NCBI RefSeq assembly: GCF_014203395.1
Contig: NZ_JACHIW010000001.1
Span: 1,922,001-1,986,000 of the forward strand
Direction: 5' to 3'
DNA length: 64,000 nucleotides
DNA from: Saccharopolyspora phatthalungensis
GTDB lineage: Bacteria > Actinomycetota > Actinomycetes > Mycobacteriales > Pseudonocardiaceae
The notes below the pieces were generated by a model. That model did no database searches and had not been told where the DNA came from. It was given only the letters and a program-made list of their open reading frames with translations. Made by a program: the position numbers and the translations under genes. This document shows positions 1 through 7,953 of this stretch, piece after piece (position 1 is the stretch's first letter; each line of letters begins with the position of its first letter).

Positions 1-2553
1 TGCGATGATGCTGTCGAACTGCTCCGACCGCGCCGCGTCGGTGGGAAACGCCGGTGCCGGACGGCCCTTGTGGAATGCCGGCATACCGGTCCGCCGGTCC
101 CGGCCACCCCAGATCTGCCACCGATTGCCGTCTGCATGGATGTAGCGCTCCAGGAACTTGTGCCCGATGGCGCCCTGGGTGCGGATCCGTTCGAGGATGC
201 CGCGCGCCCACGCCAACTCTTGCGCGGCGAAGTCCGTTTCCAGTTCAAGGCCGGCCGGTCGGTGCTCCGCGACCACCTGACTCACCCGGGTCTTGAACCT
301 CTTTTTGTTGTCGGTGTCGACGAGAACGCTAATCGTGCCGGTGAGTTCCATCGTGCGGCCGGTTCGGGAATTGAGGCCGAACTCCAAGTGTGCCGCGAAG
401 TCCATCCGAGCTTCGACCCGGGCGGTGTTGCGTACTCGCTTCTCGGTCCAGAAACTCTTGAATCCCTGCAACTCCGTGGTGCTGGGGGGCAGCAGCGCGT
501 AGCGGGCGGCCCGATTACCGGGCCCGGCGGCATCGCTCATCAGATTCGTGACGACTTGGTCCAGCCGCACCCCATCGTTGCGGATCGCGCGGTGTAGCGC
601 GGACCTCAGGTTGAAGGCGTAGGCACGAGCCTCGATGAATCCGGCGCGATGTGCCGCATCCTGCACGCTGTCGGTGAAGAGCAGCGTTTTCTTCTCCTGC
701 TCGGGAATGCCGGCGTGCCCGAACAGGTGGCTCAGCGCAACCGACGCCAAGGTCGACACTCGGGAACCGAGAAACCGGATGCCGTCGGTCTTCTGGCACG
801 ACGGGCATCTGCCGTCCGCTGCCGCTTTCAGGTCGGTTGGGTCGGTGGTGAGGACCGGCACGCATTCCTCGTGGTGGTCCGGCCGTTTCCACAGCACTTC
901 CAAGGTCACCGGGTCGAGCCAGGCGACCTTCTCCGGCGTTGCGTCCGCCTCGCCTGCGGCGTGCAAGAACGCCCGGAAGCGGTCGCTATTCGCCAGGGAT
1001 AGCTTCCACGCCTTCTTCACCCGGTCGTCCAACTGGTTGCTGGCTGCGCCGGCAAGCGCTGCTCCCCAACCGCCCCGGCCGCAGTGCCGGCAGAACACCG
1101 CCGCCAGAAACCGGTCTATGTCGGCACCGGGGTTGTCGTCGTACCACCGAAAGGCCGCAACGTTATCGACTAAGCGGATCAGGTGTGTCACCTCACGGAC
1201 CCACAGCTGCGTTTCAACCTGCAGCAAGGCCTGGTCACCGTTCCCGGTCCGGGCATGCGAGAGCAGCGCAACGAAGGCTGACAAGGCCTTCCGTGCGCTG
1301 TCGGCCTCGCCGCTGTCGAGTGCGCTCACCCAGGTCGGTGCGACCGCACTCAAGCTGCGGGTCGCATCGTCCAACGCCGTCGTTTCAGCGGCGACCGCCA
1401 CCACGTCTGCGGTCAGCGGGTGGTGTTTGAGTGCGGCGCTCAGCTCGATGGGATCAAGTTCGTCTTCCGTGCCGAGTTCGAAGAACGCCGCGGTCGCCGC
1501 TTGGACCAGTTGTTCGTACCCGACCTCCCGGTTGTCCGGGATCAGCTCGTCGATCTCTGAGAGCAGCGGGATGCGACCAGTCGGCACGGTTTCCGATTCA
1601 GGAACCGTGCCGATCCATTCCGCGGCGGTCAACCGGTTCTCGCGAACAAGCGCCGACTCGGTAAATGAACAGCCGAAGATGGTCTCGGCGAAGTTCAACA
1701 GTTCCGCGGCGCGCGAGCCGTCGCCAAGTGTCGCCGAAGTCGCTACCGGTGCCACCGATCCGAGCGGCCGGCCGTCTCGCCTGATGCCGAGCGCCATGCC
1801 GAGCCGTCGCAGCAGCAGAGCCACATCGGTGCCCTGCGCCCCGTCGTAGGTGTGGAACTCGTCGAGCACCAGGTACTGCAAGCTTTCCGCAGCACCGTCC
1901 CACAGTCCGATGTCGTCCTGGCGCAGCAGCAACCGGTCCAGCATCTTGTAGTTGGTCAGCAGGATGTCCGGCGGGTTGGACCGCAGTGAGCCCCGGTTTT
2001 CGATGATGTGGTCCGGCCCCATGAAGCGGTGCTGACCGGAGTCGCCGGTGAACAGGCCAGCAGTGATCTCGCCGTAGTGCTCGGGGTGCTGCGCCGCCAT
2101 GCGGGCGATGCGGGCGGCCTGGTCGTTGGCCAGCGCGTTCATCGGGTAGAGGATCAGCGCCTTGATTCCCGATTGGCCCGCCGCGCGCTGCCGACGGCAG
2201 TGATCGAGCACCGGGAACAGGAACGACTCCGTCTTACCCGAGCCGGTGCCGGTGGTGACGATCGTCGGCTCGGGCTGATGGTCTTTGCTGGTCAGCCGCG
2301 CGAACGCCGCCGCCTGGTGCCGATAGGGCTGGAAGCCGTCCGGGACGAAGTCGAGATGGTCCTGCCAGCCCTCGCCCGCCAACCGGAACGGCAGTCGCAA
2401 CCGCAGGAACGGGCCGGAGAAGATGCTGGTTTCCGGGTTGTTGAGGAATCGCTCCAGGCTCTTGCGGGCGTCGTCATCGGCGAGTTCGAAGGTGGTGGCG
2501 AGGTAGGAGATCAGTCGCTCCTGGAGTTCCTCGGCCAGGAAGGAGGGCAGCAT
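1..2553 (-). CDS. Large DEAD/DEAH-box helicase, N-terminal 851 residues (runs off left edge)
   Basis: Seen: an open frame from ATG at 2553 to the window edge with no stop. Walker A TTGTGSGKTES is at residues ~100-110, YPMNALANDQ at ~136-145, DEFH box at 231-234 and ATSATLG at ~271-277. Two CxxC pairs (CRHC ~486 and CPSC ~582) probably form a zinc site. They precede a segment reading KTLLFTDSVQDAAHRAG, as at the start of a RecA2 domain. Known: this N-terminal layout occurs in very large DUF1998/DruE-type SF2 helicases of phage-defence loci. Inferred: third component of the defence system encoded by the minus-strand genes at 9094-16607. It lacks the N-terminus I expect for DrmA, so DrmA identity is uncertain. 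GGGGC about 6 nt upstream may be the RBS. The C-terminus is outside the window. Confidence 0.85.
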   Translation of the reverse strand, partial: MLPSFLAEELQERLISYLATTFELADDDARKSLERFLNNPETSIFSGPFLRLRLPFRLAGEGWQDHLDFVPDGFQPYRHQAAAFARLTSKDHQPEPTIVTTGTGSGKTESFLFPVLDHCRRQRAAGQSGIKALILYPMNALANDQAARIARMAAQHPEHYGEITAGLFTGDSGQHRFMGPDHIIENRGSLRSNPPDILLTNYKMLDRLLLRQDDIGLWDGAAESLQYLVLDEFHTYDGAQGTDVALLLRRLGMALGIRRDGRPLGSVAPVATSATLGDGSRAAELLNFAETIFGCSFTESALVRENRLTAAEWIGTVPESETVPTGRIPLLSEIDELIPDNREVGYEQLVQAATAAFFELGTEDELDPIELSAALKHHPLTADVVAVAAETTALDDATRSLSAVAPTWVSALDSGEADSARKALSAFVALLSHARTGNGDQALLQVETQLWVREVTHLIRLVDNVAAFRWYDDNPGADIDRFLAAVFCRHCGRGGWGAALAGAASNQLDDRVKKAWKLSLANSDRFRAFLHAAGEADATPEKVAWLDPVTLEVLWKRPDHHEECVPVLTTDPTDLKAAADGRCPSCQKTDGIRFLGSRVSTLASVALSHLFGHAGIPEQEKKTLLFTDSVQDAAHRAGFIEARAYAFNLRSALHRAIRNDGVRLDQVVTNLMSDAAGPGNRAARYALLPPSTTELQGFKSFWTEKRVRNTARVEARMDFAAHLEFGLNSRTGRTMELTGTISVLVDTDNKKRFKTRVSQVVAEHRPAGLELETDFAAQELAWARGILERIRTQGAIGHKFLERYIHADGNRWQIWGGRDRRTGMPAFHKGRPAPAFPTDAARSEQFDSIIA

Positions 2554-2670
2554 GCGCGAGCCCCGGTTTCAGGCAGCTTCGGGGTGTTGCGGGCGCTTTC
2601 CTCGTGCTGTCCTGCCGGATTCGTCGAGCACCGTGTAAACCTCCCCCATCCTTCGATCGGCCCCTTGCAC

Positions 2671-2880
2671 GATCGAGCGAATCTTGACAACTCGTTAGTG
2701 CGCTGTCGTCTCTCTCCGTACTTTACTGATGATCAAGAGTAACGGGGGTAGGTTCCGTTTTGCGGCATGCCATGAGCTTCACCAAGATCGAAGACCGGCC
2801 GTTTTCCGCTGGTCGGGTGGACCACACCGACGGCTTGCTGCGGGTAGCCGTCCAGCAATGCCGGCACCGCCAGCGACTGG
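2671..2880. repeat. 210-bp direct repeat, copy 1
   Basis: Aligns without gaps to 4313-4522 (offset 1642). I count 25 mismatches, about 88% identity. The repeat spans an intergenic/promoter segment, a GGGGGTAGG ribosome-binding-like stretch and the first ~40 codons of the ATPase gene that is intact at 4402. It lies just upstream of the toxin gene, so the two copies bracket the deaminase/Imm1 pair. Confidence 0.93.
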
Positions 2881-2969
2881 ACACGGCCGCCCCCGCGATG
2901 AGCCGTCCGCTAGACCGGCTGTCAGCGCCCACTTGTACCGAAACCATTGACATCAAAGGGAAAACCTGA
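2760..2969 (+). pseudogene. Truncated duplicate of the ATPase gene 5' end
   Basis: Seen: a TTG-started frame whose first ~40 residues (RHAMSFTKI then FSAGR then LLRVAVQQCR) match the N-terminus of the ATPase encoded from 4402. Similarity stops at about base 2880, and the frame runs 30 unrelated codons to a stop that overlaps the next ATG. It has no Walker A motif. Inferred: a remnant left by duplication or recombination when the toxin/immunity pair came to lie between two copies of the repeat. Unlikely to be functional, although the upstream segment may still supply a promoter for the genes that follow. Confidence 0.75.
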
Positions 2970-3730
2970 TGTCAATGAAAGACGTCCTAGCAAGCCTCGA
3001 CCTCGCACGCGACAAGATCATCGCAGGGCGAGAACACCTCGCCGCTGCCGGAGACTGCCTCGACGAAGCCGGACGGCCTCATGGCCTCGGTCAACTCCTG
3101 GAATCCCGCGACGAAGAAGCCCAGCAAGCCATAGCCAACACTGATCACACCGCGAACGAAATCGTCCGTGCCCATCAGACGCTCAACCAGATCAACGACC
3201 TGATCACCGGCTACCGGCGATCTGTCGCCGGCGATTCGCCTGGTCCTGCACCACCACCATCCAAGTCTGAATCAGCCGCACCGCTGCCTCCGACTCGGCC
3301 CGCCGTCGGCACACCCGAATGAGTCGAGCAGGAAGGGAAGAAGATCGACTCGACCAACCTGCACGTCACCACCGGCATCGCCTATGACGCCGACGGCAAA
3401 GAGCTGACGCGCTGCGAAAGCGGCTATGACGCCGAACGCGATCAGGTTCAACGCGAGCTGGACGACAACAGTCAGTTCCCAAAACCTCCGGGCTGGCGAC
3501 CGGGCAGCGGATTCGATACCGCGACGCATGCCGAGCCGAAGCTGGCGCTATGGATGTGCCAAAACGGGATCGAGCACGTCACCGTCCTGATCAACAAGGA
3601 CAAGGTGTGCCCTAAACCAAACGGCTGCGAGGTCTCAGTGCGCTGCATCCTGCCGCAGGGATACTCGATGACCATCATCTCGACGGTCACCGGACTAAAG
3701 TGGTCGTTGAAGGGGGTTCGGAAGCCATGA
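2969..3730 (+). pseudogene. SCP1.201/DddA-like deaminase toxin interrupted by an in-frame TGA
   Basis: Seen: frame 2969-3322 encodes a 117-residue helical protein with a Pro-rich end. It stops at TGA 3320-3322, yet the same frame stays open for another 135 codons to TGA 3728. That second half has the deaminase signature: HAEPKLALWM, then a Cys-x5-Cys site (CPKPNGC) and LPQGYSMTI. Known: the SCP1.201-like deaminases (DddA family) use an HxE plus two-Cys zinc site, and are encoded just before Imm1 genes. Inferred: one ancestral toxin with an N-terminal helical domain, a linker and a C-terminal deaminase, now split by a nonsense mutation. Several relatives have Trp near this junction, so TGG to TGA is possible. 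I see no start codon suited to separate expression of the catalytic half. Read-through or sequencing error would restore it. Confidence 0.78.
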
Positions 3731-4254
3731 TCTTGACCGCGCAACTGCCCAACCGCTTCGAACATGCGCACACGACCGAGGATGTCGAACTCTTCATCAG
3801 CAGGGCGTTGAATGAACTGGCCCCGGGAAATCCGTGGGTCGACATGGACTGCGGAGAGGTGGCTTCCTTTCACTTCGCGCCGCATCCGATCACCGACGAC
3901 ATGTTCGACGAGCCACCGTTCGACGCAGGCATCACCGCCACGATGATGGTGATGGCGAACCGGAACACAGGCTACGGCGCATTGCGGTGGAATCACTGGA
4001 ACCATCTGATCAACCCGAGCCTGCCCGCCGACCCACGCGTGGTGTTCGACCCCTACGTGCCGACCTGGGTCCGGCCGGAACACGTGCTGACGCTCGACCT
4101 CGTGGAGCAAGCACTGCGCGAGTTCATTGACAACGAGGGAGCACAGCCGACGTGCGTCGAGTGGGTCCGCATCGATAATCCGAGCCATGTGGGCTTGATG
4201 ACAGACCGGTACCGAGCGCTGATCCGAGGATGTGCGCAGCCCCGCTGTCCGTGA
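3727..4254 (+). CDS. Imm1-family immunity protein
   Basis: Seen: ATG at 3727 overlaps the toxin stop in an ATGA tetranucleotide, which argues for this start over an earlier in-frame codon at 3700. The product is 175 residues. A central GYGALRW segment is followed by a conserved-looking region with AL(R)EF and a C-terminal half reading PTCVEWVRI. Known: Imm1 proteins carry this pattern and neutralise SCP1.201-type deaminases in polymorphic-toxin loci; they act in the cytoplasm by binding the toxin. Inferred: cognate antidote of the interrupted deaminase. It appears intact although its toxin is broken, so it may now serve as an orphan immunity gene against competitors. Confidence 0.8.
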   Translation: MILTAQLPNRFEHAHTTEDVELFISRALNELAPGNPWVDMDCGEVASFHFAPHPITDDMFDEPPFDAGITATMMVMANRNTGYGALRWNHWNHLINPSLPADPRVVFDPYVPTWVRPEHVLTLDLVEQALREFIDNEGAQPTCVEWVRIDNPSHVGLMTDRYRALIRGCAQPRCP

Positions 4255-4312
4255 GAGGCGTTGCGGGCGACCTGAGCGCCCCGGATACGGTGCAGTCCCC
4301 GGCCACTCGTTC

Positions 4313-4522
4313 GATCGAGCGGATCTTGGCAACTCGTTAGTGTGCTGTGGTCTCTCTCCGTACCTTACTGGCGATCAAGAGTAATGGGGGAAGGTTCCGT
4401 TTTGCGGCATGCCATGAGTTTCACCAAGATCGGTGAGCGGCTGTTTTCCGCTGGTCGAATGGACCGCGTCGGCGAGTTGCTGCGGGTAGCCGTCCAGCAA
4501 TGCCGGAACGGCCAGCAACTGG
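4313..4522. repeat. 210-bp direct repeat, copy 2
   Basis: Second copy of the repeat at 2671-2880, with 25 differences in 210 aligned bases. Here it carries the working 5' end of the ATPase gene, including GGGGGAAGG at 4386-4394, seven bases before a TTG codon at 4402. The ATPase copy is probably the parent and copy 1 the derivative. Confidence 0.93.
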
Positions 4523-6852
4523 GCGACAGCGAGATCAACGACGCTCTGGTGCTGGATCGCTGGCAGCTGAGCACGCTTCGCGTGACCGGGTTTCGCGGGG
4601 TGGTCAAGCCGTTCGTCTGGCACGTTCCGGGACCGGGCAATGTCGTGCTGGTGCATGCCGAGAACGGGGCCGGGAAATCGAGTCTGTCCGATGCGCTTCG
4701 AGTGGCGTTGCACGGCGGTATCGAGCACTGCCCGTCATTCGTGCATGACGATCTCCGCAAGCAGGAACCGCTGAATCACGGTGTCACGAGCGCCGCAGTG
4801 GACGTAGAACTGCTCGGCGACCGCGCGCATCGGTTGTGGCTCAACTGGCGACTGCGGCCCGCATCGGACACGGACACGCCGCCGGTGGAGCGATGCACCG
4901 CCAGCTGGAGCATGCCGGGGACAACCGAATCCGAACTGCACGTCCTCGGTTCGCGCTGGGCCGAGACGGTTGCCGCGCACCGGCCGGTGATCAGCTACGA
5001 CGAGCTGAACTACCATTTGCGCGACGCGGCGCGGCTGAGCAGGTTCTGCACCGAAGCGCTTGCGTTGGGGCCCAACTGGTCAAGCTTGCACGAATACATC
5101 TCCAAGCGGTTGGAAATCGCATCGCACGCCGCAGAGCGTTGGGCCGAACTGCGTCGCAACGTCGCCGCCGAGCTCGCCGCGCTGGATGCCGAACTGACCG
5201 AGCAGCATCCGCTCGTGGAGCCACCCAAGCCGGTAGCGCTACCCGACTTGGAGACAGACGCTGGAAGCTGGTTCGCGCGTGTCTTCGGTAACGCGGTCAC
5301 CAACGACGTTCTCGCCCCAGTGCGCCCCGACCTCCGGTCCAGGCTTAACGAGGCGTTCGCCGACACGACCGATGCCGTGGCCAGCTATCGCCGGGTGCGA
5401 AACGCCAGTCCGCTCAGCGAAGCACCAGGTGAAACGATCGCCGGGATCCGTCAGCTGCTGGCCACCACCGAAGGCGGGCAGGACTGTTGCCCGGTATGCG
5501 CCACGGCGGCCGGTTGGTCCGGTGGCTCCCACCGAAAGGCACGGGACCTGCAGGCGGTCGACGAGGAATTCGCCCTGGTCAGCCACCGGATGACCGAGCT
5601 CGCCCGGCTTCTCGGCGGAGAAGTGCGGCTGGCCTTGGAGGCGGCGCAGCAGCTTCCGGAAATCGGCGCAGAGGCAACCGAACTCGCGCATCTCGTGCGC
5701 CCGTTGCGGGGACGGCACGAATTGCGCGGCGAGCAAGACGAGGCGTGGCCGCTGCTGCTCAAGCTGCTTGCCAGTGGTTCCTTCGAGGGCCGTGTGCGGC
5801 GGGTGCTCGATGTGCTGATCAGTGCTGCGGACGTGCCGCACTACTGGCACCGGAGCCGGGCTCGCATCTGCCGGCAGTTGGCGGACTTCCGCTCCGACCA
5901 GGGCGATGTCGCGAACAGCGCCGGATCCTGGCGGGCGGCATTGGCCAGGCTGACCGATGTCTACGAGCAGGTTCGGGATGACCGGGTGCGCTCATTGGAG
6001 GCGGAAATCGAGGCGGTTCTGCGGGATTTCCTGGACGGCACCGGTTTCACCGGTTTGCAGGTGTCGATCACGGGCGCGCTGGGCGATCCGGAACGGGCGG
6101 AGTTGTCGCTTCGGTTCGGTCATCGGGTGCTCTCGGCCGGGGCGCTGTCGGCCGGGCAGTTCAACGCGTTGATGCTGTCGGTGCTTTTGGGCAGCAACGC
6201 CGCCGGCCCGTTTCGCTTTCTCGTCTTGGACGACCCGGTGCACGCGCTGGACGAGACCAGGATCCAGGTGTTGTGCCGTCATTTGACGAGGCTGGCCGAG
6301 CAGGATCGGCAGGTCGTGGTCTTCACCCACAGCGAGCGGTTGATCAGTGAGCTGGCGGACACGATTCCGACCGCGACGAAGATGGCGCTCGCCCGGGACG
6401 GCAACGATCAACATGTGCTCAACGACGTGACCCACCCGTGGCAGGCGTTGCTCGACCAAGCCCGGGATCTCACGTCTGGGCAGGTTCTCACGGAGCTGAC
6501 GGTGGCGACGTTGTCGCTTGGCTTCTGCCGTCAGGCACTGGACGCAGTGGCCGTCGAGGTGGCACGTGAGTGGGCTCGACGGCACCCCGGCCCCCACCCG
6601 GTTCTCGAAAGGATTCGTCGCTCCGGCCCCACCCGGACCACGCTGCGAAGCTTGCAGGAGTTGATCGGCCGGGACCATCCCGGCAGCAAGGTGATCCAGA
6701 GCCTGCTGGACGGCGGCGAACTGGCGCATTTCAATGCTGCCGGGCACGGAAATGTCGAAGACCTGCACGAGCTTTCAACCAACGAAGTGCGACACAAGGT
6801 CAAGTACACCGAACAGTTCTGCGCCGATCTTGTCGAGGCGGTGCTCGGATGA
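4402..6852 (+). CDS. Rad50/RecF-like AAA ATPase with CPVC hook
   Basis: Seen: with the TTG start at 4402 the protein has 816 residues. Walker A HAENGAGKSS is at 87-96, a CPVC hook at 363-366 between helical arms, ABC signature LSAGQF near 583, Walker B FLVLDDP near 608 and an H-loop FTHSE near 642. TTG 4402 has ideal RBS spacing (GGGGGAAGG, 7 nt); ATG 4384 or 4414 are alternatives. Known: this head-arm-hook layout is that of SMC/Rad50-type ATPases, which recur in antiphage systems with a nuclease or small partner. Inferred: DNA-end or foreign-DNA sensor. It overlaps the next gene by ATGA and diverges from the large helicase gene, so the two may form one defence unit. No nuclease is seen in the operon. 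Confidence 0.85.
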   Translation: MRHAMSFTKIGERLFSAGRMDRVGELLRVAVQQCRNGQQLGDSEINDALVLDRWQLSTLRVTGFRGVVKPFVWHVPGPGNVVLVHAENGAGKSSLSDALRVALHGGIEHCPSFVHDDLRKQEPLNHGVTSAAVDVELLGDRAHRLWLNWRLRPASDTDTPPVERCTASWSMPGTTESELHVLGSRWAETVAAHRPVISYDELNYHLRDAARLSRFCTEALALGPNWSSLHEYISKRLEIASHAAERWAELRRNVAAELAALDAELTEQHPLVEPPKPVALPDLETDAGSWFARVFGNAVTNDVLAPVRPDLRSRLNEAFADTTDAVASYRRVRNASPLSEAPGETIAGIRQLLATTEGGQDCCPVCATAAGWSGGSHRKARDLQAVDEEFALVSHRMTELARLLGGEVRLALEAAQQLPEIGAEATELAHLVRPLRGRHELRGEQDEAWPLLLKLLASGSFEGRVRRVLDVLISAADVPHYWHRSRARICRQLADFRSDQGDVANSAGSWRAALARLTDVYEQVRDDRVRSLEAEIEAVLRDFLDGTGFTGLQVSITGALGDPERAELSLRFGHRVLSAGALSAGQFNALMLSVLLGSNAAGPFRFLVLDDPVHALDETRIQVLCRHLTRLAEQDRQVVVFTHSERLISELADTIPTATKMALARDGNDQHVLNDVTHPWQALLDQARDLTSGQVLTELTVATLSLGFCRQALDAVAVEVAREWARRHPGPHPVLERIRRSGPTRTTLRSLQELIGRDHPGSKVIQSLLDGGELAHFNAAGHGNVEDLHELSTNEVRHKVKYTEQFCADLVEAVLG

Positions 6853-7217
6853 GCGATGGAGCGTTGGCGACCATGTGGGCGGAGCTGTCGTCCAGTTCGC
6901 TGAATCCGATCCTGACCAAGCACGCCCTGGTCTTGCTGCTGCGCATCCGAATCGAAGCCGCGGCTAGGGATGTGCCGGGCCGGACGAATCCCGGCACCGG
7001 CCACATCCAGACGCGCCTGTGGGCGCTCGCGACGGCCGCGCCACCGGACGAGCAGCCCGCAGCGCTTGTCACGGTCCGCCGTGCCCGGCACATCTACACG
7101 GCCACCAGCGACTACCTACATGCCCGGCGAGCTGCGGTCCCTACCGAATCCGAGCTCGAAAGCTGGCGTGGCACCGTCGAAGAACTCGAACGCCTGGCGG
7201 TCTTGGCTCGAAGCTAG
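6849..7217 (+). CDS. Small helical partner of the Rad50-like ATPase, unknown function
   Basis: Seen: ATG 6849 overlaps the ATPase stop (ATGA), so the two are translationally coupled. The 122-residue product is predicted mostly helical, starts MSDGALATMWAEL, and contains RRARHIYTATSDYLHARRAAVP followed by an acidic helix; no catalytic motif is visible. The overlap strongly suggests a stoichiometric partner. Its 3' end overlaps by about 100 bases the 3' end of the oppositely directed gene at 7116-7478. I do not recognise the family. Confidence 0.72.
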   Translation: MSDGALATMWAELSSSSLNPILTKHALVLLLRIRIEAAARDVPGRTNPGTGHIQTRLWALATAAPPDEQPAALVTVRRARHIYTATSDYLHARRAAVPTESELESWRGTVEELERLAVLARS

Positions 7218-7478
7218 CCGGTGACGGCCGACGTATTCCTCTGTCGGCCAGTCGATGGGTTCAGGCGGTTGGCGAGCGGGTGGCTCGGGATGCCGGGTTT
7301 CGGCGGCATTCCCGTCGACGAGCTGCCACACCAGCACCGCTCCCGGACCGGCGTTGGCATGCTGGCCATGCCCTCCGCGCAACGGCAGTAGTGCGGTGAT
7401 CGCGAATACGACCGCAACAGCGCCAAGGAAAGCCAGCACGTTGCCCGGCGTCTGAACCACGGCGAGAACCGGTGTCAT
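7116..7478 (-). CDS. Small membrane-anchored protein, unknown
   Basis: Seen: ATG 7478 shares its A with the stop of the preceding gene (TGATG), so the pair is coupled. The 120-residue product begins MTPVLAVVQTPGNV and has one clear transmembrane helix (FLGAVAVVFAITALL) in its first 35 residues. A soluble tail follows, with a conserved-looking GPGAVLVWQLV segment and a PEEYVGRH-like stretch. No enzymatic motif is visible. An in-frame extension up to 7649 would overlap the neighbouring gene completely, so I reject it. Its 3' end overlaps that of the ATPase partner gene, so one of the two may be shorter than drawn. Confidence 0.55.
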   Translation of the reverse strand: MTPVLAVVQTPGNVLAFLGAVAVVFAITALLPLRGGHGQHANAGPGAVLVWQLVDGNAAETRHPEPPARQPPEPIDWPTEEYVGRHRLASSQDRQAFEFFDGATPAFELGFGRDRSSPGM

Positions 7479-7768
7479 CACTGCGCACCCGCCTTCCCCG
7501 CAGCGGCCTCTCGTGCTGCTGCCTTTCGTGCTGCTGCCTCTCGTGCTGCTGCGTCGCGGCGGGCTCGGGCCTCGTCCCAACAGGCCATGCAGGTCGGTGC
7601 GAACCAGTCCACCGCAGACGTTTTGACGATGGCCACCGCCGTGCCGCACAGGGTCTCCCGCTCCTGCCCGGGATACGGCGGTTCAACCGGCGACAACCCA
7701 TGCCGCACACCGTCAACCGGGCGCCAGTACGCGACCACGCTTGTTGACCGGAAGATGTCGTACATCAT
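7478..7768 (-). CDS. Small Cys-containing protein, possible zinc-binding
   Basis: Seen: ATG 7768 lies 5 nt after AAGGAG (7774-7779); ATG 7765 is equally possible. The ~96-residue product has a WRPVDGVRHGL segment, ETLCGTAVAI and PTCMACWDEAR, i.e. three Cys that could bind metal, and ends in a low-complexity Ala/Arg helix of AAREAAARKAA type. Known: short actinobacterial proteins of this layout, an H-x-L segment then LCG then C-x2-C, are found near Scr1-type HTH regulators. Inferred: regulatory partner of the HTH/DUF397 pair that diverges from it. Function unknown. Confidence 0.6.
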   Translation of the reverse strand: MMYDIFRSTSVVAYWRPVDGVRHGLSPVEPPYPGQERETLCGTAVAIVKTSAVDWFAPTCMACWDEARARRDAAAREAAARKAAAREAAAGKAGAQ

Positions 7769-7953
7769 CACTTCTCCTTGTTGCCGAAAGGAAAGCGGTG
7801 GCTCCGGCGAGTCGGGGAGGGAAGAAGCACCGGAGCCACCACAGACGGCAACGGACTGTATTGCTACCGTTACCGACAGACATCACGCTAGCGACTTTCG
7901 CAGCTATATAGCCAGCCTGTAAACCCAAAGGTGTGATCAGAAGGAGTCCGAAC

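Noticed and set aside
635..1849. 404-codon plus-strand open frame
   Set aside because: It lies antisense to the large helicase, whose frame has all SF2 motifs. The plus-strand translation is Ser/Arg-rich and matches no family.
4342..4401. Start of the ATPase gene at 4342
   Set aside because: No RBS precedes it, and the repeat copy 1 shows that similarity with conserved frame begins near the TTG/ATG codons at 4402-4414.
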